64,000 nucleotides of DNA, taken from Algoriphagus resistens (GTDB taxonomy: Bacteria; Bacteroidota; Bacteroidia; Cytophagales; Cyclobacteriaceae). Position numbers and translations under genes: made by a program. The stretch lies in the NCBI RefSeq assembly GCF_001442615.1, contig NZ_LMXN01000003.1:248001-312000 (forward strand). Reading direction: 5' to 3'. Of the stretch, positions 8,552-17,127 are shown piece by piece. Positions within the stretch are counted from its first letter, which is position 1, and each line of letters opens with the position of its first letter. The notes beneath the pieces are model-generated. The model ran no database searches and was not told the origin of the DNA. It saw only the letters and a program-made list of their open reading frames with translations.

Positions 8552-9622
8552 CTATAAAAGCTCTTCTGGAATCTGAAATACCGCTATCCCCGGATCTTCA
8601 TCTGTAGTCAGCCCATAGATTTCATTGGTTTGTTCGTTGATGGCCAGTTCTGAGATTGACCTGTCCAATGTCAGCCTCCATTTAGGATTTCCTTTTAAAT
8701 CAAATATCCGGACTTCTTTAGCAGATAATCCAGAATTAACGTAGTCCAAATGAGAATATCCAGAGTACAGCACAAAAATATATCGTTCGGATACAGCAAT
8801 TGCTTGATATTTAGTAGGTTCGTCAAGAGCAAAACTCATCATGCCGCCAAAAGCAGATTGGTGATATTCAAATTCCGGCAGCTTGCTTTCCGGACCAATA
8901 ACGGAGAAAAATCTTTTGGTCCTGTAGTCGAATATTTCCAGAAGATCTCGGTATACGCTTGCTCTCACATAAATCCCATTTTGCTGATTTCCATGGAAGC
9001 GTCCACCGTTCAGAAGACTGATTTGAAGTTTTGTTAGTTCTGGATTTTCTTCTAATGTTTCAAATTCCCCATAAGTGCCAATCAGCTTTCCCTCAGGATC
9101 AAACTCCAATATTTTGTTTTCGCTCTCTTTTGGAACTCCCAAATAATTTCCCTTAGAGGCTAAAACTAATCTTACGGGACCCATTTTTGGATCTACGATT
9201 TTCCGGTCACTACTGGCCAAAAGGGTGGTGTCATGAAATGAGAAAGTCGAGATCTTTCTATTATTAAAGTCATATACCAAAAAATTGTCTCTGTCTTTTG
9301 AAACAATAATTTGAGGATCAACTATTTCCAAAGGACCTTTCCCATACCTTCCTTTGGATTTGTTATAAGTCCAATTACTGGAATTTATAATATGCATCCG
9401 AGGATATTCCTCAGGCACGTTGTGGTATTCGCTTATCAGTATCTTATCACCTTGAAGTGCCAAACTTGAAGCATTAATTATCTCATCGAAATAGTGCTTT
9501 TCAGAACTAAGTTTGATCTCCTCAAAATCAGTAATTTCTATTGCCATTGTGGACTTATTCTCTCGTTCAGATGTACAAGAAAAAAGAAAAATAAATAGAT
9601 GGATTGGGAATAAAAACCTCAT
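8552..9622 (-). CDS. 6-bladed beta-propeller lipoprotein
   Basis: This 356-aa protein starts with a lipoprotein signal (MRFLFPIHLFIFLFSC, lipobox Cys16), so it is probably anchored to a membrane. The rest is a run of short beta-strand repeats with aromatic-Asp/Gly turns, such as GKLIGTYGEF, RFFSVIGPESKLPEF and NEIYGLTTDED. This matches the Bacteroidota 6-bladed propeller (TolB-like/BF3295-type) lipoproteins of unknown function. No partner gene hints at a substrate; it stands 122 bp beyond the end of the outer-membrane barrel gene on the same strand. Confidence 0.75.
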   Translation of the reverse strand: MRFLFPIHLFIFLFSCTSERENKSTMAIEITDFEEIKLSSEKHYFDEIINASSLALQGDKILISEYHNVPEEYPRMHIINSSNWTYNKSKGRYGKGPLEIVDPQIIVSKDRDNFLVYDFNNRKISTFSFHDTTLLASSDRKIVDPKMGPVRLVLASKGNYLGVPKESENKILEFDPEGKLIGTYGEFETLEENPELTKLQISLLNGGRFHGNQQNGIYVRASVYRDLLEIFDYRTKRFFSVIGPESKLPEFEYHQSAFGGMMSFALDEPTKYQAIAVSERYIFVLYSGYSHLDYVNSGLSAKEVRIFDLKGNPKWRLTLDRSISELAINEQTNEIYGLTTDEDPGIAVFQIPEELL

Positions 9623-9744
9623 AGCGCAGCCATTGTAGTTAAATTACTAAAATTTAGTAATGCAGCAATAAAAAGCGTACTGAAATTTTTGCAGTCCACT
9701 TTTTAAGCCATATAACTTTTAATTCAAGGCTTGTATAAGGGGGG

Positions 9745-12600
9745 TTACCACGTTCTTCCTCCTCTTGGAGGACCACCTCTCCACGGCATCTGGCCACCCT
9801 CATTCTCTGGTTGTTTGAAATTGCCTAAGATATAGGTGAAGGTAAGTAAGCCATAGCGTGTTAGGACATTGGTATAAACATCCGATACGGATACATCAGA
9901 GATGGTACGGGTGATGCTATTGTTCTGATTGAGCAAATCGAAAATTACAACTTTCAGTTCGGCCTTGTTGTTTTTAGTAAATCTGTAACCAGCTTCCATG
10001 TTCCAAAGCCATACGGACTGATCAAATCCTTCCGAAAGTCCGCGATACAAGCTGTTGTTGACAGTATTACCTATGAAAAGTTTTCCACCGTTTGGAGAAT
10101 AATAGAGCCGAAGATTGGACTCTTGGATGTAGTAGTTATTTTCTAGGTTTTCCTGCAAGCTGGAATTCACGATTGTGTACGTTCCAGTTGTACTGATGGT
10201 AAAGTCAAAATCCTTGCTGATGTTAGAAGTAAAGGTGATTCCCTGTCCAAGATTAATATTGTCATTGATATTTTTCTCGCCATTTATGAGGCCAGGAGTC
10301 CTGTTGAATCCTACCCGTGTGTTTAAGTTGATATTGGTTTTAATTCCTTTTAATGGAGCCCCGTAATTCATAAACATGTTCCCTCTAAAGTTCCCATCCA
10401 GATTGACCGGCTGTGAAATCTGCCCTCCTGGACGCAGCAAAATTTCATTATTGATGAGCGTATCCTGTGAGGCAATATATGTACTGGTCCCGATCGCATT
10501 TTTGGTCGTTGAGATGTTGGCAAACACGAAGAAGGTGCGGTTTTTCTCCATGTTGAACTTACCAATATTTGCAAAAATGCTATTTTCAAAGCTTTGGGCC
10601 AAGCTCGGGTTACCTACGCTTAGATTGAGCGGATTTTGGTTGTTTACCACATTTTGAAGCTGGCTGACAGAAGGTTCGTCTGTGTCAGTTCTATATCTCA
10701 GTCGGAAGTTCATACCAGATTCCCTATTTCTATAGCTGATGCTAGCGCTTGGTAGGATATTGTTGAAGTCCCGTACGAAAACACCTTCTGTAGGAAAAAA
10801 AGCTTCATTATCCAGTTTAGCATATTGATAGTCCAAATTGGCACTCAAATTCCACCCTTGACTATTGTAAGCATAGCCAGTTCTTAATCTTTGAGTGATG
10901 AATTTATTGTTAAATTCATTACTCAAAGCCGTGTCTAAAACAGGGATATTTTCATCATTGAGCACTCTGGTCTTCTGATCGGAATCAGTTTTGTTATTGC
11001 CGACCTGATAGCCGACGGTCACAATGGATTTTTCACCAATAGGCTCAGTCAACGTTGCATTTACTCTGTAGTTAAAGCCTTTGGAGACTAGGTTCGTTTC
11101 TTGCAGCGTTGTGTCTAATTGGTTTTTTTGATAATCCACACTGGCTCCAGAAAGCTCGGAATCTTCTTCGCTATTACTCCAGGATGTATTGATATCTGTG
11201 GAGAAAGTCCTCCCTTTTTTATCAAACTTATACCGATAAGTCACGTTGTTTCCGATACTATAAGAATTTGATTGCGCTTCTGTAATAGAACGGAGTGCGG
11301 AAAGCGAATCCATATCATTTGCCAAAGTCAATGCATCTCTGTCACTAAATGTATTACCTGATCGGAAAGAGATATTTGGCGTAATAATCAAGGAATTTTT
11401 GTCATTCAGATCAGCTTCGATCCGTGCATTCGCCCGGTGATTGAAGTTTTCCACAGAATTGATCAGATTTTCTTGATAATTCTGTGTGGTGCTTTCATTG
11501 ATTACTGTTTGGCGGTTGGTGATTTGCCTTAACGTGTTCTGTGTATTATTGAAAAAGTAACTTCCCGTAAAATTGACCTTAGAACCCCATTTGTCGCTGT
11601 AGTTGAGTCCCATTGCATTGGTCGTAATAGAACCAATGTCATTTCCTCCATAGAAATTCCTGTTTCCGCCACCAAAACCTCCACGGCCTCTACCACCACC
11701 TGATGCATTTGCATTAACCCCGGCAAGATCATCACTGGAGAAGTTCTGTTGGTTTATATTGTTGAACAGCCCTAGGATAGAAACCCGTCTGTCTCCGCTA
11801 AATAAGTTTACACTTCCTCCGGCATTGTACCTGTCATCCGTTCCATAACCAGCGTATGCCCTGCCAAACTGACCATTTTTCCTGTCTTCTCTCAAAATGA
11901 TATTAATTGTCTTCGTGTAAGTTCCATCATCAAAGCCCGTCAATCGGCTTTGATCCGACTTCTGATCCAATACTTCTACACGATCAATTGCATCAGCAGG
12001 AAGATTTCGCAAGGCGATGTTAGGATCAGAACCAAAGAATTCGCGTCCATCTACCAAGACTTTTTGCACTGCTTCACCCTGTGCCTGAACTTCGCCGTTT
12101 TGGATAGTAACACCAGGAAGCTTTCCAATTAGATCTTCGGCCATTCCATTTTCCCTGGTCTTAAAAGCATTGGCATTGAATGAAGTAGTATCACCTCTCA
12201 TTTCACCTAGTTGGTTTTGGCCTTCTATGACGACCTCTCCGAGTACCTGGGCATCTTCCTCTAGTGTCAATACTCCGAGCTCAACAGGCTCTCTGCCAGT
12301 ATGGGTTTTGGATATCGTTTCATATCCTATGAATTTGACTTCAATTTTTACAGAAGGAATTCTAGGCCTCGCAATTTCAAACCGACCCTTGGCATCGGTC
12401 ACTGTGCCGGCTAAAAGTGAGTCGGTGACAGTCTTTATGAGTATGTTTGCTCCCACCATTGGGCTCTTGGTGCTCCCATCCATCACTGTACCCGTGAATT
12501 TACGTTCTGGTCGGTCTTGCCCCGTAGGCCGTTGTCCAAAGGCTGATACGCCGATTAATAAGCTAAAAATCAGGAAAATAAAAGAGTAGTTTTTCTTCAT
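9745..12600 (-). CDS. Outer-membrane beta-barrel protein with carboxypeptidase-like regulatory domain (TonB-receptor type)
   Basis: A 951-aa outer-membrane protein. In order: a signal peptide (MKKNYSFIFLIFSLLIGVSAFGQ in substance, cleaved near residue 23); a CarboxypepD_reg beta-sandwich (FTGTVMDGSTKSPMVGANIL); a TonB-dependent-receptor plug with the LIGKLPGVTIQNGEVQAQGE segment and VQKVLVDGREFFG; then a long barrel of alternating strands. A Gly/Arg-rich insert (GGGRGRGGFGGGNR) lies near residue 300 and the C-terminus is also Gly/Pro/Arg-rich (PWRGGPPRGGRTW), which is unusual because barrels normally end in an aromatic strand. An in-frame GTG at 12630 exists, but the ATG at 12600 puts the signal peptide at the N-terminus. 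Substrate unknown; there is no SusD partner. Confidence 0.88.
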   Translation of the reverse strand: MKKNYSFIFLIFSLLIGVSAFGQRPTGQDRPERKFTGTVMDGSTKSPMVGANILIKTVTDSLLAGTVTDAKGRFEIARPRIPSVKIEVKFIGYETISKTHTGREPVELGVLTLEEDAQVLGEVVIEGQNQLGEMRGDTTSFNANAFKTRENGMAEDLIGKLPGVTIQNGEVQAQGEAVQKVLVDGREFFGSDPNIALRNLPADAIDRVEVLDQKSDQSRLTGFDDGTYTKTINIILREDRKNGQFGRAYAGYGTDDRYNAGGSVNLFSGDRRVSILGLFNNINQQNFSSDDLAGVNANASGGGRGRGGFGGGNRNFYGGNDIGSITTNAMGLNYSDKWGSKVNFTGSYFFNNTQNTLRQITNRQTVINESTTQNYQENLINSVENFNHRANARIEADLNDKNSLIITPNISFRSGNTFSDRDALTLANDMDSLSALRSITEAQSNSYSIGNNVTYRYKFDKKGRTFSTDINTSWSNSEEDSELSGASVDYQKNQLDTTLQETNLVSKGFNYRVNATLTEPIGEKSIVTVGYQVGNNKTDSDQKTRVLNDENIPVLDTALSNEFNNKFITQRLRTGYAYNSQGWNLSANLDYQYAKLDNEAFFPTEGVFVRDFNNILPSASISYRNRESGMNFRLRYRTDTDEPSVSQLQNVVNNQNPLNLSVGNPSLAQSFENSIFANIGKFNMEKNRTFFVFANISTTKNAIGTSTYIASQDTLINNEILLRPGGQISQPVNLDGNFRGNMFMNYGAPLKGIKTNINLNTRVGFNRTPGLINGEKNINDNINLGQGITFTSNISKDFDFTISTTGTYTIVNSSLQENLENNYYIQESNLRLYYSPNGGKLFIGNTVNNSLYRGLSEGFDQSVWLWNMEAGYRFTKNNKAELKVVIFDLLNQNNSITRTISDVSVSDVYTNVLTRYGLLTFTYILGNFKQPENEGGQMPWRGGPPRGGRTW

Positions 12601-12727
12601 GCCGATGTAAATTTCTACTACTTTGACCACAAGACAGGATCAAAGGTTTACTCGGCATCTGGGGAAAAAACAAGAGTGGATGTTTAGGCGGATAAAAGGT
12701 ATAAAAACCATTTAAAAATCAGATAAA

Positions 12728-13063
12728 CTAAATTTTGTCCATTAGCTCAGCATAGGAAATGCCAAAATGGCTATTGTCATAGACTGCCTGGCCGTTTTTC
12801 ACCAACAATACCTGCGGGGATTCATGAGGAACACGGAACTCTCTGGCTACCAAATCCGATAAATCCCGGTGTGTTATCAGATCCAAATAGTAAGGGGTTA
12901 TTTTATCTTCGTCCTCGGTTTTCCACTTTCTGCTCAAGCGATCCAAAGACATACTACTGATGGAACATCGGGTACTATGCTTGAATATTAGTACAGGTTT
13001 ATCTGCACTGAGTGTCTTGATTTCTTGTATTTGGATCGCTTCAGTGAGTTTATTCCAATTCAT
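12728..13063 (-). CDS. ytxJ: Bacillithiol-system redox protein YtxJ (monothiol bacilliredoxin-like)
   Basis: A 111-aa thioredoxin-fold protein. The motif FKHSTRCSISSMSLDRL has the single active cysteine of the YtxJ (DUF2847) family, which is linked to bacillithiol redox chemistry. The cis-proline region (HESPQVLLVKNGQAVYDNSH) follows as expected. The start at 13063 (MNWNKLTEA) is preferred to an in-frame TTG at 13090. A bacillithiol-transferase-type gene elsewhere in the window (45865-46398) supports use of bacillithiol by this organism. It is divergent from the DUF4403 gene 71 bp away. Confidence 0.85.
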   Translation of the reverse strand: MNWNKLTEAIQIQEIKTLSADKPVLIFKHSTRCSISSMSLDRLSRKWKTEDEDKITPYYLDLITHRDLSDLVAREFRVPHESPQVLLVKNGQAVYDNSHFGISYAELMDKI

Positions 13064-13134
13064 TTCCTTGATTTTATATTTTTGGGGCAATAGTTGTAGC
13101 TGTATTATCAGCCATCGAAAACCAAACTTAACTT

Positions 13135-14535
13135 ATGAAAATACAGTTCCTTAGGCGATTTATAAATTTTCCAACATCTATTGTTTTTATAGGTCTTGTT
13201 TTCTTTTCCTGCAAAAGTATTAATCCATCAGTCAATTCCGGCTCCACTCCACCGCCTCCCGCCATTGCTGGTGTGAATATGCCCTTAACCATCCCCAAAG
13301 AAACTTTAAGCAAGTTATTAAACGGGCAAACCCCTCAGGTTTTACTTCAGGAAAAGGGCTTGGATATGGGCAGTGGTATTACAGGTGATTTACAACTGAA
13401 AAGGAACGGCAAAATCACGTGGTCAGCGTTAGATAGCCAACGAATTCAGCTTACCGTCCCGATTAATGTTATGGGGGAAATAGGCTTAAAGCCAAAAGGC
13501 TTAGGAAGTTTATTTCAGTCCAAATTACCTCTCAATGAGAATTTTTCACCTGTTTTTGTGATTAATCCAGTGATTAATGCCAACTGGGGTATTGAATCGG
13601 AAAGCTTCGAATTACTGGATTTAGGCGGAAATCTAACTGTTGAAGTTTTGGGTATGCAAGTGGATCTCACTGGCATATTGAGCAAGGAATTAAGAAAATG
13701 GGGAGGCGAAAATCTAGCTGGAGGAAAGGAGCTAGCAAGTTTAAAAACAGTGACAGACCTTGCCTGGGCCCAAGTAGGTAAACCTTTTTCTATTGAATGG
13801 ATAGGAGGAAAAACTGCTTTTTCCATTCAACCTCAGCAAATAAAACTCCGAGAGTTTTTTGATGGGAATGAGAATTATAATCTCTGGCTCGGAATGGAAG
13901 GAAAAGTGAATTCCCATCCAGCTAATGCTGCTCCATCCCGCGCTTTTCCACTTCCAGGACTCAGCCCGAATGAAAATCCAGAGAATGAATTTGAGATGCT
14001 TATACCCTTGACAGTAACTTATGCTACACTCGATGAACTCCTCAAAGAGAATCTGGAAGGGAAGGAATTTAGGGTGGATAAGAAAACGACCATGACTCCA
14101 AGTCGCATTAAAACTCAAGCTTTTGGCGACCTATTGGCAATTAACCTAGATTTCACCGCCAAACAGAATAACGGAAAAAAACTGAATGGAACATTGTTTA
14201 TCGTCGGCAAACCAGAATATGATGCGACTTCCCAAAATCTGATTTTTGAGGATGTGAATTTCAGAATGGAAAGTGGAAACTTCGGTGCACAGGCGGGAGT
14301 TGGTCTGAAAAAACGTAAAATTATCCGTCGGGTAGAACGCAAAGCTATTTTTCCAATCGGCGACGTACTAGAAGAGAGCTTTGGAAGTATCACTAATCGC
14401 CTGGGATTAAGTACTCCGATTGTGGATTTGAAAGTCGCTAACCTTACAATTGAACCTTCAGGATTTTATCCAATGGCAAAAGAATTAGTTATCCATATGA
14501 AGGCTAGTGGGAAAGTGGATGCAGTCTGGAAATGA
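13135..14535 (+). CDS. DUF4403 family lipoprotein
   Basis: This 466-aa protein has a lipoprotein signal with lipobox FFSC (Cys26), then a Pro-rich linker (STPPPPAIAG). The body matches DUF4403: a start like NMPLTIPKETLSKLLNGQ, repeated GKITWSALDSQRIQLTVPIN-type strands, and a second related half after residue 280 (VTYATLDELLKENLEGKEF). Two tandem lipid-binding-like (BPI/SMP-type) beta domains are known for this family; a role in envelope lipid handling is inference. It stands alone between divergent ytxJ and a convergent HEAT-repeat gene. Confidence 0.82.
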   Translation: MKIQFLRRFINFPTSIVFIGLVFFSCKSINPSVNSGSTPPPPAIAGVNMPLTIPKETLSKLLNGQTPQVLLQEKGLDMGSGITGDLQLKRNGKITWSALDSQRIQLTVPINVMGEIGLKPKGLGSLFQSKLPLNENFSPVFVINPVINANWGIESESFELLDLGGNLTVEVLGMQVDLTGILSKELRKWGGENLAGGKELASLKTVTDLAWAQVGKPFSIEWIGGKTAFSIQPQQIKLREFFDGNENYNLWLGMEGKVNSHPANAAPSRAFPLPGLSPNENPENEFEMLIPLTVTYATLDELLKENLEGKEFRVDKKTTMTPSRIKTQAFGDLLAINLDFTAKQNNGKKLNGTLFIVGKPEYDATSQNLIFEDVNFRMESGNFGAQAGVGLKKRKIIRRVERKAIFPIGDVLEESFGSITNRLGLSTPIVDLKVANLTIEPSGFYPMAKELVIHMKASGKVDAVWK

Positions 14536-14539
14536 GAAA

Positions 14540-14558
14540 GGCTATCGAAATGATAGCC
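14540..14558 (+). terminator. Hairpin after the DUF4403 gene
   Basis: A perfect 7-bp inverted repeat (GGCTATC/GATAGCC) with a 5-base loop starts 4 bp after the stop codon, between two convergent genes. There is no strong T run on either side, so termination is likely but weak. Confidence 0.5.
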
Positions 14559-14579
14559 CTTCAGATTTGTTGGTTTAGT

Positions 14580-15068
14580 TTATTTCATTTTTTTTAAAGC
14601 GTTCAGTGCCTCTGATTTGATTTCATCATTCAGGAATGATTTAGAAATCCTGTCAATTTTGGATTTGAAAGTATTGCCCATCTTCATTGCCGATGCTGAT
14701 CTCAACGCAAACTTGACCACGGAAGGATCGTTATCATCCAGGGACTTATTCAAGATGGATTCGGCTGTTTTTGCATTTCGCTTTTGTGCGCCGAAAGCTG
14801 CAGCAATTCTAATCGGAGCGCTGCCTTTTTCTGCAGCCATTTCCAGAATATTGTCTCCTGCTTCATCATCTATATAACCTACCAAGTAGGCTGCTTTAAT
14901 TGATAAATTTTCGTCACCTCCCTGAACCAATTCCGCCAAGAAAGGAAGAGCTGCTGAGCCAAATTTCTTTGCGCCGGCCGGATAGTCCAGCTCATCTTGT
15001 CTGAGAAAGGCAAGGAGCTCCTGTGCATCATAATCCTGCACTGCTGTATTACCGTTTGACTTTGCCAT
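14580..15068 (-). CDS. HEAT-repeat protein
   Basis: A 162-aa, all-helical protein without signal peptide or membrane segment. Repeats of about 31 residues are visible: SAALPFLAELVQGGDENLSI, KAAYLVGYIDDEAGDNILEM, RIAAAFGAQKRNAKTAESIL and KFALRSASAMKMGNTFKSKI. These fit short HEAT/PBS-lyase-type repeats, which form protein-binding scaffolds. It ends just upstream on the same strand from, and is separated by only 13 bp from, the LGFP-repeat metalloprotease gene, so the two are probably one transcript with the metalloprotease first. Its partner may be that protein, but this is inference. Confidence 0.75.
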   Translation of the reverse strand: MAKSNGNTAVQDYDAQELLAFLRQDELDYPAGAKKFGSAALPFLAELVQGGDENLSIKAAYLVGYIDDEAGDNILEMAAEKGSAPIRIAAAFGAQKRNAKTAESILNKSLDDNDPSVVKFALRSASAMKMGNTFKSKIDRISKSFLNDEIKSEALNALKKMK

Positions 15069-15081
15069 GATTTTTTTCAGT

Positions 15082-16326
15082 TTAGAGTGGGGTTGTTAAA
15101 GTTGAATTACGCATTGTGGTGGATTCACCAGAAGTTAGGTCTGGGGGAGGGTTTGTAATGTTGAAGGTTCCGTTTCCGGTCATCAGACGGTTATTATTAT
15201 TTACATGATGAATTCCCAATACGTGACCAAATTCGTGGCCGAGCGTCCATCGGCTTGCCGAGCGTACCACTACACAGCCCGGTCTTCCAGAAGGATGAGC
15301 TGCACATCCATTATAGCCTGGTACCGTACTTCGTACATAATACACAACCACGTCATTCGCTCCTACGAAATTCCTATGGCCAAACAGACTCACTTGCTCA
15401 GCAGAAACTGACCCCATGGTACAGCCTCCCACATCCACATCCTTGAGGGTAGGTAAATTAAGGTTTTCTGTAGATGCGCAATCTACTCTCACTCCAGCCA
15501 CAGCATATACTTCCTGCATCGCCGCAAACTGTTCGTTGATAGTAAAAGAGGTTGGTGTTTCTAAAATTTTCACATGCACCCGTACGCGCTCTTTCAAAAC
15601 CCTCACACCAGCAGTCGGTGACCAATAGATGCTACCCTTCTGAAAGTGAGAAATTCGGCCTGCTCCACCAAAAACTACCAACTCATCTGATGTAGGATAT
15701 CCCAACGTACTCTTTTCCCATCCCATAGAAGCCCAATGAGAACGGATAGCACCATGAACTTCATGTGCTCCGGTACTCGGTGTCCAGTAGATACTGCCTC
15801 CTTGGAAATGATTATATCGACCTACTCCGTCCGGACAGGTGCTTTCATTGGTCAGAGGATAGCGGAGAAAACTTTTTTCCCAACCCATGCTGGAATACTT
15901 TGCTCGTATTGCTCCGTGTACTTCCCAAGCTCCCGAAGACGGGCTCCAATAGATGCTCCCTCCCTGGAAATGATTATACCTGCCAATTCCGTCCGGACAG
16001 GTAGATTCATCTGTCAATGGATAGCCCAAGAAGCTTTTTTCCCAACCTAAGGATTGCCATCTGGCCCGAATAAGCCCGTGGACTTCATGCGCCCCAATAG
16101 ATGGGTGATAATAAATCGAGCCATTTACATAATGCTGATATCTGCCTATTCCATCCGGACAGGTATTAATCGGAGTAATGTTTGTTCCGAGCCAACCGCT
16201 AGCTCCTCCCAAAGCCCAATACTTGACTGTAATGGGATGAGCCCGCAAAATTTGCAGCTCTTTGAGAAGCTCCACATTGATATCTTTTTTCAAAGTTACC
16301 TTTGGGTCAATTGTGAGTTTTGCCAT
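15082..16326 (-). CDS. LGFP-repeat protein with C-terminal zinc metalloprotease domain
   Basis: A 414-aa two-part protein. Residues about 35-245 hold LGFP-type repeats: three near-identical 54-aa units (residues 54-215, core CPDGIGRYNHFQGGSIYW ... GWEKSFLGYP) and a degenerate fourth. LGFP repeats are known from actinobacterial cell-wall-associated proteins. The C-terminal part has the metzincin zinc motif HEFGHVLGIHH (HExxHxxGxxH, residues 364-374) followed by a plausible Met-turn (RLMTG). No signal peptide or transmembrane segment is visible at the N-terminus (MAKLTIDPKVTLKKD), which is odd for such a protein; export by a non-Sec route, or action inside the cell, are both open. The next gene on the strand encodes a HEAT-repeat protein. 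Confidence 0.82.
   Translation of the reverse strand: MAKLTIDPKVTLKKDINVELLKELQILRAHPITVKYWALGGASGWLGTNITPINTCPDGIGRYQHYVNGSIYYHPSIGAHEVHGLIRARWQSLGWEKSFLGYPLTDESTCPDGIGRYNHFQGGSIYWSPSSGAWEVHGAIRAKYSSMGWEKSFLRYPLTNESTCPDGVGRYNHFQGGSIYWTPSTGAHEVHGAIRSHWASMGWEKSTLGYPTSDELVVFGGAGRISHFQKGSIYWSPTAGVRVLKERVRVHVKILETPTSFTINEQFAAMQEVYAVAGVRVDCASTENLNLPTLKDVDVGGCTMGSVSAEQVSLFGHRNFVGANDVVVYYVRSTVPGYNGCAAHPSGRPGCVVVRSASRWTLGHEFGHVLGIHHVNNNNRLMTGNGTFNITNPPPDLTSGESTTMRNSTLTTPL
15682..16167 (-). repeat. Three tandem 162-bp repeats encoding LGFP units
   Basis: Three in-frame 162-bp units encode residues 54-107, 108-161 and 162-215 of the metalloprotease. The units share DNA as well as protein: a segment reading CCGTCCGGACAGGT (or one mismatch) recurs at 162-bp spacing on the + strand. 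The second and third are closer to each other than to the first, suggesting recent duplication or gene conversion. Confidence 0.8.
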
Positions 16327-16455
16327 TGAATTAAAAGTTTAAAGTGAAAATAAAAGTATCACTCAAATTTACCCTTAACTTCCTGTAAAAAAGGGTTTTA
16401 TGAATTTTGCTTTGGCGGAATTCAATTATTGATAAATTTTTTCTGGCAAGAACTA

Positions 16456-17127
16456 TTAGCGAATGAGTTGGGCATAGGTCTTTATCCCTTTTGCCTCTGC
16501 AATTTTCACTAATTTCAGAAAAAGTAAAGCTGTAAGATGCGCATCCCCCGCAGCAGTATGACGATCGTCGAGCGGGATCTTAAAACGCTCGCACAAGGCA
16601 TCCAGACTATAATTTTTCACCTGAATATGGCTAAGGTTTGTTTGTGGCCCATGGTCTAGTCGGATCGCCAAATTCATGGTGTCGATGATCGGGTTTTTGA
16701 ATTGGGTCAACCCATAGTCTTTTGTGCTTTGTAATAGCATGTCCAAGTCAAAGCCCAGATGGTGCCCAACCAGAATAGCATTGGAGATGTATTCCAGCAC
16801 CTGCTTTATAAAAAGCGACTTAGGGAGCTGATTCTTTCTCTCCACAAGGCCATGGATCAAAGGCGATTGTTTAAGACTTTGATTGGATTCCGGATACCAT
16901 TCTACTGCGGAACGGACTAGAATTCTCTCATTGGAAATTTTCACTGCACCAAATGACACTATGGAATCATTATTCGTATCAAGTCCGGTGGTCTCAGTAT
17001 CAAGTACTACAAAATCCAACTGATTTAGCGCCCGGATAGCAGGGATATGCAATTCGTTTCTTGCCAGATATTCTTTAGCAAAATCAGGAAGCATTCTTTT
17101 TGATTGCGAAAATGGCCACCAGGTCAT
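16456..17127 (-). CDS. DEDDh-type 3'-5' exonuclease
   Basis: This 223-aa protein resembles the epsilon (DnaQ) subunit of DNA polymerase III. ExoI (FVVLDTETTGLD), ExoII (LVGHHLGFDLDML) and ExoIII (DDRHTAAGDAHLTALLFLKL) motifs supply the four acidic residues and the catalytic His. It starts inside the last 4 bp of the DUF294 gene (ATGA overlap), so the two are translationally coupled. The same pairing of exonuclease with a cNMP/CBS/DUF294 protein occurs in other bacteria, but the job of the pair is not established. Confidence 0.88.
   Translation of the reverse strand: MTWWPFSQSKRMLPDFAKEYLARNELHIPAIRALNQLDFVVLDTETTGLDTNNDSIVSFGAVKISNERILVRSAVEWYPESNQSLKQSPLIHGLVERKNQLPKSLFIKQVLEYISNAILVGHHLGFDLDMLLQSTKDYGLTQFKNPIIDTMNLAIRLDHGPQTNLSHIQVKNYSLDALCERFKIPLDDRHTAAGDAHLTALLFLKLVKIAEAKGIKTYAQLIR

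Noticed and set aside
15682..16167. Regular DNA repeats at first sight like a repeat array
   Set aside because: The 162-bp units are in-frame protein repeats without spacers; not a CRISPR array.
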